A stretch of DNA of 33,412 nt from Myxococcus sp. (GCA_014879945.1 JACSRE010000192.1:1-33412), one strand, 5' to 3'. Counted from the stretch's first letter, positions 22,789 through 30,495 are shown. Notes: generated from the sequence alone by a model not told the origin. Numbers and translations are program-made.

Positions 22789-22820
22789 GGAGTGGCGCCT
22801 AGCTGAAACACGGGAGGATC

Positions 22821-22842
22821 GGGAGCGGTGAGTTGCGCTCCC
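22821..22842. promoter_or_regulatory. Inverted repeat in the carB leader
   Basis: Perfect 7-bp inverted repeat GGGAGCG (22821-22827) and CGCTCCC (22836-22842) with an 8-base spacer, about 33 bases upstream of the carB ATG and about 63 bases upstream of the GTG at 22905. It could be an operator shared by the two divergent genes or a leader hairpin. No T-tract follows on the carB strand. The arms equal those of the hairpin at 6664-6681. Confidence 0.35.
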
Positions 22843-22888
22843 TTCTCGTCTTACCGGAACCGGCGGGCGGCCCCGCGGTGGCGCCGCT

Positions 22889-22897
22889 TGCTAGCCT
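22889..22897 (+). promoter_or_regulatory. Extended -10 promoter element next to a GTG start
   Basis: TGCTAGCCT is an extended -10 (TGnTANNNT). It ends 7 bases before the GTG at 22905, so transcription would begin at or one base before the start codon, giving a leaderless mRNA. No -35 is needed for extended -10 promoters and none is clear. This position also supports the choice of GTG 22905 as the start. Confidence 0.4.
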
Positions 22898-22904
22898 CGG
22901 CGCG

Positions 22905-24680
22905 GTGAACGACGCGCTCGTCTCGCTGGCTGCGCTCGAGGTGGCCTGCGACGAGGGCGTGACCCGGCACGTCAGCCGCCTCGACGAGGCCCTCGCGAGG
23001 GCGCCGCCCGCCGACCGGCCGGTGCTCGAGCGCGTGCGAGAGACGCTGCTGATTCACCTGGCGCTGCTCCTTCACCGGCCCGATGCGCTCTGGCCCGCCC
23101 TCTACGCCCACTGCGCCTTCGTCGATTCTCCGCGCGCGCGCACCTTTGGCGTCTCGGCGCCCGGGCCCCACATGCCGGTGTTCTCGCAGGTGGGCCGCTG
23201 GCTCTCGGAGCGGCGCGCGCTTCACCCCGAAGCGCCGTGGCTGCGCGCGTTGACGCCCACCACTCCGTGGGGCGGCGCGCTCGAGGCCGAGCTGCGGGGC
23301 CTCGAGCAGCCCCGGGTCGCGGCGATGACCGACGACCAGGTGTCGCTGACCGCCGGCGGGCAGCACCTGGCGTGGCGCCCGGCCAGCGGGGCGGTGTCGG
23401 CCGAGCAGCCGGCGGAGTCGCCGCCGCCGCTGGTGGCCACGCCGCCGGGAGGCGGGCTGATGGTGGCAGGGCCGCGCGCCCCCGAGCGCCCCGCCTGGCT
23501 GCTGCCGCCTGGCTGGTCCATCTCACGCGTCGCGTCGGCGCAGACCCGCGTCGCGTGCCTGGCCTGGGACGGAGACGAGGCGGTGCTGTTCGTCTTCGAC
23601 GTCGCCACCGGCGCGCAGCTGGCGTCGCTCCAGGCGCCCGAGGGCGAGGCCCTGGCGCTCTCGGCCGACGGCGCGTACCTGGCGTGGCAGTCGCAGGGTG
23701 GGGCCACGGTGCGGCACCTCGACTCGGGCGCCGAGGCCCGCGTCGAGACCGGGCGCTTCTCGACGGCCGCCGTCAGCCCGGGCGGCCGACGGCTGTGCGT
23801 GGCCGAGCGGGGCGTCGTGCGCGTCTACCGCCCCCACGCCGGGCCGGCGTGGCGCCCCTTCGTCGAGCGGCCCCTGGCGCCCGCCTTCTCGCGCGACGGC
23901 GCGGCCCTGCTGCTGGGGCAGTTCGTGCTCGCCGGCAGCGACGGCAGCGTCAGGCAGGCGCACGCCTTCCGCACCATCGAGTACATGGAGGGCGGGCCGC
24001 CGCCGTTCGGCGTGAGGGTAACGCCGAAGCGGGTGTGCGTCTGCGAGGCCTTCTCGACCGAGACGCTCGCCATCGACACCGGCCGGGTGACGACGGTGTC
24101 GGGCGTGCACGCCGGCCCCAGGCATCGGGTGGCGTGGTCGGGTGACGGCCTGGTGCTCGCCACCTGCCGCCAGGGCGACGAGGAGGTGACGCTCCACCTC
24201 GCCCGCGGGCGCCGCACGGTGCGCGCCTCGGGGCCGCTCGAGGGCCTCGCGCTCGACGAGACCGGCTCGCAGCTCGCGCTCCTCCACGTCGACGGCACCG
24301 TCGAGCTCCAGGCCGGCGGCACCCGCCTGCGGGCCGTGCCGGGCGCGACGGGCCTCTGCTTCGTCGCCCGCGACAGCGCCCTGGCCGTCGGTGGGCGGCA
24401 GGCGACGGTGGTGCTCGGCCTCGACGGCGCCGAGCGCTGGAGCGCGCCCACGCCCTTCGAGCCGACCGACGCCTGCGCCTGTGAGGTCGAGTGGCGGAGC
24501 GGGCTGCGCGCGCCCTCGGTGGCCGAGGCGCTGGTGCTGACGAGCGCGAAGGGGCTGCTCACCGCCAGCGCGGGCGCCGCCGGGGCCGTCTTCCCCTCGG
24601 GGACCGCCCGCTGGGTGCGCTCGCCCGCGGGCGCCCTGCTCGCCCACGGCACGACGCTGCTCTCGTGGGAAGGGGTTTGA
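22905..24680 (+). CDS. Hypothetical beta-propeller-like protein, 591 aa
   Basis: I do not recognise the family. The first 140 residues look helical (VNDALVSLAALEVACDEG, LERVRETLLIHLALLLHRP). From about residue 160 on there is a run of WD40/PQQ-like blades: LAWDGDEAVLFVFDVATGAQL, LALSADGAYLAWQSQGG, VSPGGRRLCVAERGVVRVY, FSRDGAALLLGQF, WSGDGLVLATCRQG and LDETGSQLALLHVDGTVEL. No signal peptide, membrane segment or catalytic motif is visible, so a cytoplasmic scaffold or sensor is likely. It is divergent from carB, with a promoter-like element right before the GTG. An earlier TTG (22833) keeps the frame open but adds low-complexity sequence. Desaturase gene follows after 77 bases, possibly cotranscribed. 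Confidence 0.65.
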   Translation: MNDALVSLAALEVACDEGVTRHVSRLDEALARAPPADRPVLERVRETLLIHLALLLHRPDALWPALYAHCAFVDSPRARTFGVSAPGPHMPVFSQVGRWLSERRALHPEAPWLRALTPTTPWGGALEAELRGLEQPRVAAMTDDQVSLTAGGQHLAWRPASGAVSAEQPAESPPPLVATPPGGGLMVAGPRAPERPAWLLPPGWSISRVASAQTRVACLAWDGDEAVLFVFDVATGAQLASLQAPEGEALALSADGAYLAWQSQGGATVRHLDSGAEARVETGRFSTAAVSPGGRRLCVAERGVVRVYRPHAGPAWRPFVERPLAPAFSRDGAALLLGQFVLAGSDGSVRQAHAFRTIEYMEGGPPPFGVRVTPKRVCVCEAFSTETLAIDTGRVTTVSGVHAGPRHRVAWSGDGLVLATCRQGDEEVTLHLARGRRTVRASGPLEGLALDETGSQLALLHVDGTVELQAGGTRLRAVPGATGLCFVARDSALAVGGRQATVVLGLDGAERWSAPTPFEPTDACACEVEWRSGLRAPSVAEALVLTSAKGLLTASAGAAGAVFPSGTARWVRSPAGALLAHGTTLLSWEGV

Positions 24681-24737
24681 GCGGCGCGCCGAAGAAAAAC
24701 CGAGCAGGTCATCGGGTTGCGCGCAGCGGCCTGCCCG

Positions 24738-24756
24738 GCGTACGGGGGCTGTACGC
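24738..24756 (+). promoter_or_regulatory. Perfect inverted repeat before the desaturase start (candidate operator)
   Basis: GCGTAC (24738-24743), 7 bases, GTACGC (24751-24756), ending one base before the ATG at 24758. The 19-bp palindrome fits a dimeric repressor site. The spacer contains GGGGG, the only Shine-Dalgarno-like sequence, so an RNA hairpin here could also affect translation. TTGCGC at 24717-24722 is a possible -35. Confidence 0.45.
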
Positions 24757-24757
24757 A

Positions 24758-25807
24758 ATGACATCGATTCAGCTGACGGACCCGCACACCGCCCCGACCT
24801 ACGCCTCGACGCCTCACCAACGCCTGATCGAGTCGCTCCTCTTCGACCCCCGTGACGCCGTCTTCGTGCGGCTGTGGCTACGCTCCCTGGCGCTGGTGGT
24901 GCCAGTCATCGTGCTGACCTACCTGTACTTTTCGTGGTGGGTCGCGCCGTTCGTCTTCGCGTTTCAGGTGGCGTGGATGGCGCCGCCCGTCATCTTGATG
25001 CTGCACAACACCATGCACCGGCCCTTCTTCAAGCGCTGGCGGGTGCTCAACCGGGTGGTGCCGTACTCCATGAGCGCGCTGTTCGGCATCCCCACCGGCT
25101 ACATGGAGCACCACGTCGGCATGCACCACGCCGAGAACAACCTGCGCGGCGATCTCTCGTCGACGATGAAGTACCAGCGCGACAACTTCTTCCACTGGCT
25201 GGCCTACGTCGCCCGCTTCCTGCTGCTGATTCAGGTCGAGCTGTCGGCGTACCTGGTCAAGAAGGGCCGCGCGCCGCTGGCCATTCGCGCCATCTCGAGC
25301 GACGTGGTGCACCTGCTGGGCATGGCCGCGCTCTCGTTCGTGCACTGGCAGGCGACGGTGGTGTGCTTCCTCCTGCCGTACGTCGCGGTGCGCTTCGCGA
25401 TGATGGCCGGCAACTGGGGCCAGCACGCCTTCATCGACCCGTCGCGCCCTGGCGACAGCTACGTCAACTCCATCACCTGCATCAACGCGGCGTACAACGC
25501 GCGGTGCTTCAACGACGGGTACCACATCGGGCACCACGTGAAGCAGAACCGCCACTGGACCGAGATGCCGAAGGACTTCCTCGACAACCTCGAGAAGTAC
25601 CAGCGCGAGGGCTGCGTGGTGTTTCACGGCGTCGACTTCTTCATGGTGTCGGTGCTGCTGTGGACGAGGCAGTACGGCTTCCTCGCCAGGCGCTTCGTGC
25701 GGCTGCCGGGCGACACCCGCACCGACGCCGAGGTGATCGACTTCCTCAAGGCCCGCACCCGCGCCATCCCCCTCGCGGCGCCCGAGGGCCTCGTCGCCAA
25801 CGCCTGA
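24758..25807 (+). CDS. Membrane fatty-acid desaturase/hydroxylase family protein
   Basis: 349 aa di-iron membrane enzyme that would introduce double bonds (or hydroxyl groups) into acyl chains at the inner membrane. The three histidine boxes are present: HNTMH (83-87), HHVGMHH (118-124, with the HxxMHH core) and HIGHH (246-250), plus H213 in GNWGQHAF. Hydrophobic segments are at about 42-58, 60-82, 140-160 and 175-205, giving the usual four-helix topology with histidines on the cytoplasmic side. The ATG at 24758 is preceded by a perfect palindrome. It lies downstream of the beta-propeller-like gene on the same strand and converges with argF after a 20-base gap. Substrate and regiospecificity cannot be told from sequence. 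Confidence 0.88.
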   Translation: MTSIQLTDPHTAPTYASTPHQRLIESLLFDPRDAVFVRLWLRSLALVVPVIVLTYLYFSWWVAPFVFAFQVAWMAPPVILMLHNTMHRPFFKRWRVLNRVVPYSMSALFGIPTGYMEHHVGMHHAENNLRGDLSSTMKYQRDNFFHWLAYVARFLLLIQVELSAYLVKKGRAPLAIRAISSDVVHLLGMAALSFVHWQATVVCFLLPYVAVRFAMMAGNWGQHAFIDPSRPGDSYVNSITCINAAYNARCFNDGYHIGHHVKQNRHWTEMPKDFLDNLEKYQREGCVVFHGVDFFMVSVLLWTRQYGFLARRFVRLPGDTRTDAEVIDFLKARTRAIPLAAPEGLVANA

Positions 25808-25827
25808 AAGCGGCGGCGCGCCCGTCG

Positions 25828-26757
25828 TCAGATGCTCTCGTTGAGCCGATCGCCGGCGTGCACGAAGGTCTCGAGCAGGGCCTTCTGCACGTGCAGGCGG
25901 TTCTCGGCCTCGTCCCACACCGCGCTCTGAGGGCCGTCGATGACGTCGGCGCTCACCTCTTCGCCACGGTGCGCGGGCAGGCAGTGCAGGAAGATGGCGC
26001 CCGGCTTCGCCAGCTTCATCAGGGCCGCGTCGACCTGAAAGCCCGCGAGGTCGGCCAGGCGCTGCTTCGACTCGGCCTCCTGGCCCATCGAGGTCCACAC
26101 GTCGGTGATGATGACGTCGGCGCCTCTGGCGGCCTCGCGCGGGTCGTCCACCAGGTGCACGTGGCCCGGTGACCGCTTCACCACGTCGTCGGCCGGGTGG
26201 TAGCCCTTCGGCGAGGCGAGCTTGAGCTGGTAGCCGTACAGCTTGGCGGCCTCGGTGAAGCTACGGCCCATGTTGCTGGCGGTGTCGCCGATGAAGGCCA
26301 GCGTCTTGCCTTCGACGGCGCCGAGCCGCTCCTCGATGGTGAAGAGGTCGGTGAGGATCTGCACCGGGTGCCCGCCGTCGGTGAGGCCGTTGATGACCGG
26401 CACCGCGCAGTGCTTCGCGAACTCGGCGAGCCGCTCGTCTCCGAAGGTGCGCATCATCACCACGTCGCAGTAGCGGCCGGTGACGCGCGCCGTGTCGGCC
26501 AGGGGCTCACCGCGCGACATCTGGCTGTTGGCCGCCGAGAGATCGATCGCCGAGCCGCCCAGCTGCGTCATCGCCGCCTCGAACGAGAGCCGGGTGCGGG
26601 TCGAGGCCTTCTCGAAGATCATCACCAGGGTGCGGCCGGCCATGGTGCTGATGACGCGCCCCTGCTTGCGGGCCTCTTTGAGCGCGCGGGCGCGGTGGAA
26701 CAGCGCCTTGTGCTCGTCGATGGTGAGGTCGAACAACGTCAGGAAGTCGCGCTTCAT
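25828..26757 (-). CDS. argF: Ornithine carbamoyltransferase
   Basis: 309 aa, cytoplasmic trimer subunit that makes citrulline from ornithine and carbamoyl phosphate (sixth step of arginine synthesis). The carbamoyl-phosphate loop is STRTR at 52-56 within MIFEKASTRTRLSFE; HPVQ matches the HPxQ motif; the ornithine-binding signatures DVWTSMGQE and HCLPAHRGEE are intact. It is last in the minus-strand arginine cluster, 72 bases downstream of argH. AGAGGG lies just before the ATG as ribosome site. A TATAG sequence (about 26788-26792) in the gap could be a weak -10 but has no -35, so cotranscription with argH is more likely. DVWTSMGQE and length favour ornithine over putrescine or acetylornithine transcarbamylases. 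Confidence 0.95.
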   Translation of the reverse strand: MKRDFLTLFDLTIDEHKALFHRARALKEARKQGRVISTMAGRTLVMIFEKASTRTRLSFEAAMTQLGGSAIDLSAANSQMSRGEPLADTARVTGRYCDVVMMRTFGDERLAEFAKHCAVPVINGLTDGGHPVQILTDLFTIEERLGAVEGKTLAFIGDTASNMGRSFTEAAKLYGYQLKLASPKGYHPADDVVKRSPGHVHLVDDPREAARGADVIITDVWTSMGQEAESKQRLADLAGFQVDAALMKLAKPGAIFLHCLPAHRGEEVSADVIDGPQSAVWDEAENRLHVQKALLETFVHAGDRLNESI

Positions 26758-26829
26758 GAGAGCCCTCTGGAAAAACGGAAGGCTCCCTATAGCGGACCGC
26801 GGCCCGCCGGGGGGGCAGAAGGCGACACG

Positions 26830-28275
26830 TCAGAGCGGCGCGACCGAGAGCTGCTCGAACAACGCGCCGAAGCGCGGCACGGCCTTCGACTTCTCGGCGA
26901 GCGCGCGCGCCTGAGTCGAGAGCGCCTCGAGCTGCGCCTTCACCGACGCGGGGCCCGTGCTGCCGGCGCTCTGCTTTCGCGCCACCGCGCCCGAGGCCTC
27001 GAGCACCGCGAGCGCCTCGGCGTCGATGGCCGGGTCGATCGACCTCGCCAGCTCGACCGAGGCCTTCGAGAGCGAGAGGCCCTGCTCCTGGCACTTCTTC
27101 ACCAGCGCGCCGACGTGCTTGTACGCCACGCGGAAGGCCATGCCCTTCTTCACCAGGGCCTCGGCGAGGTCGGTCGCCTGCGTGAAGCCCTCGTCGAGCC
27201 CCACCCGGCACTTCTCGGGGTGGAACGTCACGTGGGGGAGCGACAGCCGCAGCACCGACACCACCCCGTGCAGCATGGGCTTCGTCTCGAGCAGCGGGCC
27301 GCGGTCTTCCTGCAGGTCGCGGTTGTAGCCGCCGGGCAGGCCCTTCACGGTGGTGAGCAGGCCCATCAGGTTGCCGATGGCCCGGCCCGACTTGCCGCGA
27401 ATGAGCTCGAAGACGTCGGGGTTCTTCTTCTGCGGCATCATCGAGCTGCCCATCGAGATCTCTCCCGAGAGCGTGGCGAAGCCGAACTCCGACGTCGTGA
27501 AGTCGATGAGGTCGGTCGAGAGCCGGCTGGCGTGCACGAAGAAGCGCGCGGTGGCGTAGAGGTAGTCGAGGGCGAAGTCGCGGTCGCCCACGGTGTCGAG
27601 GCCGTTGGGGGTGAGGCGCGAAAAGCCCAGCAGGCTCCGGGTGATCTCCCGATCGATCGGCAGCGAGGTGCCGCTGATGGCGCCGCTGCCCAGCGCGAGC
27701 GCGTCGGCCTGGTCGAGCGCGAAGGCAAAGGCCTGCGCGTCTCGCACGAAGGCTGCACCGTACGAGGCCAGCCAGTACCCGAGCGAGATGGGCTGAGCGC
27801 GCTGCCGGTGCGTGTACGACGGCATGAGCAGCGCGCCGTCCTTCCGCGCGCGCTGAACGACCTCCTCGACGAAGGCGCAGAGGTTGGTGAGCGCGGTGGC
27901 GACCGCGTCGCGCACGTGCAGGCGCAGATCGGTGGCGACCTGATCGTTGCGGCTGCGCGCCGAGTGGAGCAGCGCGGCCGGCGCGCCGATGGTGCGGTTG
28001 AGCTCGACCTCGACCGCCATGTGCACGTCTTCTTCGTCTGGGAGCACCAGCGCGCCGGCGTCGTCGCGCCGCCACAGGTCCACCAGGCCGTCACGAATGA
28101 CGCGCGCCTCTTTGGCGGGAATCACGCCGGTGCGGCCCAGCATGGTGACGTGGGCCATCGAGCCCAGCAGATCTTCTTTGAGGAGCTGGCGATCGAGGCC
28201 CAGCGAGGTCGAGAACGCGAGGACCTCGGGCAACAGCCCCGAGCCTCCAGAGGCATCTGTCTTGGCGAGCGCCAT
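26830..28275 (-). CDS. argH: Argininosuccinate lyase
   Basis: 481 aa; splits argininosuccinate into arginine and fumarate, the last step of arginine synthesis. Fumarase/aspartase-superfamily signatures are clear: HSARSRNDQ (104-112), the base-bearing YTHRQRAQP (154-162) with H156, and the flexible serine loop GSSMMPQKKNPD (276-287). The first 15 residues lack the LWGGRF phrase common at the N-terminus of this family. A strong AAGGAG 7 bases before the ATG fixes the start. The gene begins 28 bases after the argJ-fusion stop, so it is very likely in the same transcript. No delta-crystallin or other fusion is seen. Confidence 0.95.
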   Translation of the reverse strand: MALAKTDASGGSGLLPEVLAFSTSLGLDRQLLKEDLLGSMAHVTMLGRTGVIPAKEARVIRDGLVDLWRRDDAGALVLPDEEDVHMAVEVELNRTIGAPAALLHSARSRNDQVATDLRLHVRDAVATALTNLCAFVEEVVQRARKDGALLMPSYTHRQRAQPISLGYWLASYGAAFVRDAQAFAFALDQADALALGSGAISGTSLPIDREITRSLLGFSRLTPNGLDTVGDRDFALDYLYATARFFVHASRLSTDLIDFTTSEFGFATLSGEISMGSSMMPQKKNPDVFELIRGKSGRAIGNLMGLLTTVKGLPGGYNRDLQEDRGPLLETKPMLHGVVSVLRLSLPHVTFHPEKCRVGLDEGFTQATDLAEALVKKGMAFRVAYKHVGALVKKCQEQGLSLSKASVELARSIDPAIDAEALAVLEASGAVARKQSAGSTGPASVKAQLEALSTQARALAEKSKAVPRFGALFEQLSVAPL

Positions 28276-28303
28276 GGTGCGGCTCCTTCGGTAAGAGACG
28301 GGT

Positions 28304-30388
28304 TCAGCCCAGGGTGACGAGACTGCCGATGCCCTGCTCGGTGAAGAACTCCGCGATGATGCTGTGCGGCGTTCGGGAGTCGATGACGTGCACCCGCTCG
28401 ACGCCCCGCTCCAGCGCGGCGATGGCGAAGCGGCCCTTGCGCGCCAGGTTCGGCTTGAAGGTGTTGGCGGCGATCTTCGCGGCGAGCAAGGTGGTGGTCA
28501 GCTGGTTGAGCAGCACGTCGTCTTCGGTGAAGCCGGGCACGCCGACCAGGTACACCAGCTTGGTGGCCTTCGCGGCGACCGCGAGCTCGCTGGCCACCTG
28601 ATCGGGCTCGAGCGGCACGGTGGTGCCGTCATCGAGGAAGCCCACCGGAGACACCACCGGCACGTAGTTGCGCTGGAGGAACAGCTCGAGCAGCTCGGTG
28701 TTGATGCTGGTGACCTCGCCGCGCGGCGCGTCGACGCTCGAGTCCTTCGCCAGCACAGACTTGAGGAACGAGGCGTCCATGCCAGAGAGGCCGATGGCCT
28801 GGGTGCCCGAGCGGTTGAGGAGCGTGACGAGCTCGGTGTTGGTCTGGCCGTTGAGCACCATCTCGCGGCTGCGGGTGTCGCCCTTCGACGAGCCCTCGGG
28901 GCTCTCGCCGTGCACGATGATGGGCACCATGCCCACGGCGCGCAGCAGCGACACGTCCTGGACGATCGAGGCGCGCAGCGAGTCCTTGCCCATCGCCTGC
29001 CGGCCCAGCTTCAGCACCACCCGCTTGTCGGCGAAGCGCGAGATGTACGTCAGCGCCTCGGTGACGAGGTTCACCTTGAACTTGGGAGAGTAGTTGGTGA
29101 GGCGATCGTCCTTCGCGACGCTGCCGTCGGCCGTCGGCACCAGCAGCGAGGTGTAGTCGGCGTTGATCTTCACGTAGTCGTACGAGAGGTCGCAGCCCCA
29201 CCCCACCGACGCGTCGCTGCCGCTGCGCAGGTCGACCTCGATCAGCACCTCGGGCGCCCGCATGCGCGCGCGCAGGCCCTTGTGGCCCGGCACGCTCGGG
29301 CCTTCGTTGGCGTCGTTCGCCACCATCGGCCCCGGCGGCAAGCGGGGGTCGAACACCGGCCTGGCGTCGTAGACGCAGATGCCCTGCACCACGACCTTCG
29401 CGGCGCTGGGGTCGACGGGGAACTTCTGGCTGCCGCAGCGCGCGCCGACGGTGGCCAGAATGCGGCCCCAGTTCGGGTCGGCGCCGAAGATGGCAGCCTT
29501 CACCAGGGTGGAGCCCGCCACCGAGCGCGCGAGGTCGGTCGCGATGGCCCGAGACGGCGCGCCGGTGACGCGCACCTCGAGGAGCTTGGTCGCGCCCTCG
29601 CCGTCGCGCGCGACCTCTTTGGCCAGCTCGGCGCAGATCGACTGCAGCTGCGCCGCGAAGGCGTCGAGCTCGGGGCCGCCCTCGACGAGCTCGGGGTTGC
29701 CGAGGGCGCCGTTGGCGAGCACCAGCACCATGTCGTTGGTGCTCATGTCGTTGTCGACGGTGAGGTTGTTGAAGCTGCCGTCCATCGCGGCCGTGAGCGC
29801 GCGCTGCAGGGCCGCCGGCGCGATGGCGACGTCGGTGCAGATGAACGCGAGGGTGCTCGCAAGCTGCGGCGCGATCATGCCCGAGCCCTTGCAGATGGCG
29901 GTGAGGCGGCCCTCTTTCCGGGCGACGCGCACGGTGCGCGAGGCCACCTTGATGTGGGTGTCGGTGGTGAGGATCGCCTCGGCCGCCGTCTCGACCGCCG
30001 CCTTGAGCTGCCCCTTCAGGCGCGGGAGCGCGTCGATGATCTTCTGCTTCGGCAGGCGCTGCCCGATGACGCCGGTCGACGCCATCAGCACCGCCGCCGC
30101 GTCGAGCTCGAGCGCCTTGCCCGCCGCCGCGCACAGCTCGCTCACGTCGGCGAGCCCCTCGGGGCCGGTGAGGGCGTTGGCGTTGCCCGAGTTGATCAAC
30201 ACCGCGCGCACGCCGGTCGCCGGCAGCCGGCGCTCACAGTCGACGATGGGCGCGGCCTTGGCGGCGTTGACGGTCAAGACCGCCGCGGCCGTGCAGGGGC
30301 GCTCCGAGACGATGAGGGCCAGGTCCTTCTTGAACGGCTTGATGCCGCTGTGCAGGCCCGAGAAGGTGAAACCGCGCGCGATGGGCAT
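28304..30388 (-). CDS. argJ: ArgJ (ornithine acetyltransferase) fused to a degenerate ArgB-like amino-acid kinase domain
   Basis: 694 aa in one open frame. Residues 1-413 are ArgJ, which moves acetyl from acetylornithine to glutamate: STGVIG (104-109), TTDT (141-144), KGSGMIAP (167-174), DGEGATK (262-268), ADPNWGR (303-309) and a usual end at DLSYDYVKINADYTS. The self-cleavage site, normally Ala-Thr, reads A177-S178. Residues about 436-694 resemble arginine-sensitive acetylglutamate kinase: the N-terminal helix VTEALTYISRF, K460 of VVLKLG, GLSG, GEVTSINTELLELFL and the C-terminal TEQGIGS. However the glycine motif HGGGP is HGESP (493-497), about 28 residues with the substrate arginine (GLRVT) are missing, and the ATP-site Asn-x-Asp is changed to EPD. 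ArgJ activity is likely; kinase activity is doubtful. Own promoter-like element lies upstream. Confidence 0.9.
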   Translation of the reverse strand: MPIARGFTFSGLHSGIKPFKKDLALIVSERPCTAAAVLTVNAAKAAPIVDCERRLPATGVRAVLINSGNANALTGPEGLADVSELCAAAGKALELDAAAVLMASTGVIGQRLPKQKIIDALPRLKGQLKAAVETAAEAILTTDTHIKVASRTVRVARKEGRLTAICKGSGMIAPQLASTLAFICTDVAIAPAALQRALTAAMDGSFNNLTVDNDMSTNDMVLVLANGALGNPELVEGGPELDAFAAQLQSICAELAKEVARDGEGATKLLEVRVTGAPSRAIATDLARSVAGSTLVKAAIFGADPNWGRILATVGARCGSQKFPVDPSAAKVVVQGICVYDARPVFDPRLPPGPMVANDANEGPSVPGHKGLRARMRAPEVLIEVDLRSGSDASVGWGCDLSYDYVKINADYTSLLVPTADGSVAKDDRLTNYSPKFKVNLVTEALTYISRFADKRVVLKLGRQAMGKDSLRASIVQDVSLLRAVGMVPIIVHGESPEGSSKGDTRSREMVLNGQTNTELVTLLNRSGTQAIGLSGMDASFLKSVLAKDSSVDAPRGEVTSINTELLELFLQRNYVPVVSPVGFLDDGTTVPLEPDQVASELAVAAKATKLVYLVGVPGFTEDDVLLNQLTTTLLAAKIAANTFKPNLARKGRFAIAALERGVERVHVIDSRTPHSIIAEFFTEQGIGSLVTLG

Positions 30389-30399
30389 CGAGTGGGCGC

Positions 30400-30428
30400 C
30401 ACATACGGACTGTGGGCGGGTGCTTCAA
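30400..30428 (-). promoter_or_regulatory. Candidate promoter of the argJ fusion gene
   Basis: On the minus strand, TTGAAG (30423-30428), 17 bases, TATGTG (30400-30405). The -10-like box ends 11 bases before the ATG, so the leader would be only about 5 bases. The same two hexamers precede argC with an 18-base spacer, and 8 bases (CGTATGTG) are identical. The repetition raises my confidence that this is functional. Confidence 0.5.
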
Positions 30429-30463
30429 GCCTCACGGACTGGCGGGGTGCCCCCCTCGCCCGT

Positions 30464-30495
30464 CAGGGCGCCTTCGGTCGGGGTCGAAGGCCCTG
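30464..30495. promoter_or_regulatory. Hairpin in the argC-argJ gap
   Basis: CAGGG/CCCTG (30464-30468, 30491-30495) and CCTTCG/CGAAGG (30471-30476, 30485-30490) stack into an 11-bp stem with a 2-base bulge and an 8-base loop. It lies in the 211-base gap between argC and the argJ fusion, upstream of the latter's promoter-like element. No T-tract follows, so it may end, stabilise or attenuate the argC transcript. I see no gene in this gap. Confidence 0.4.

Noticed and set aside
26787-26792. CTATAG as a separate argF promoter
   Set aside because: No -35 at suitable distance, and the site is only about 40 bases after the argH stop; readthrough is simpler.
26197-28317. 706-codon plus-strand frame opposite argF and argH
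   Set aside because: Antisense of two genes with intact catalytic signatures; no domain in the translation.
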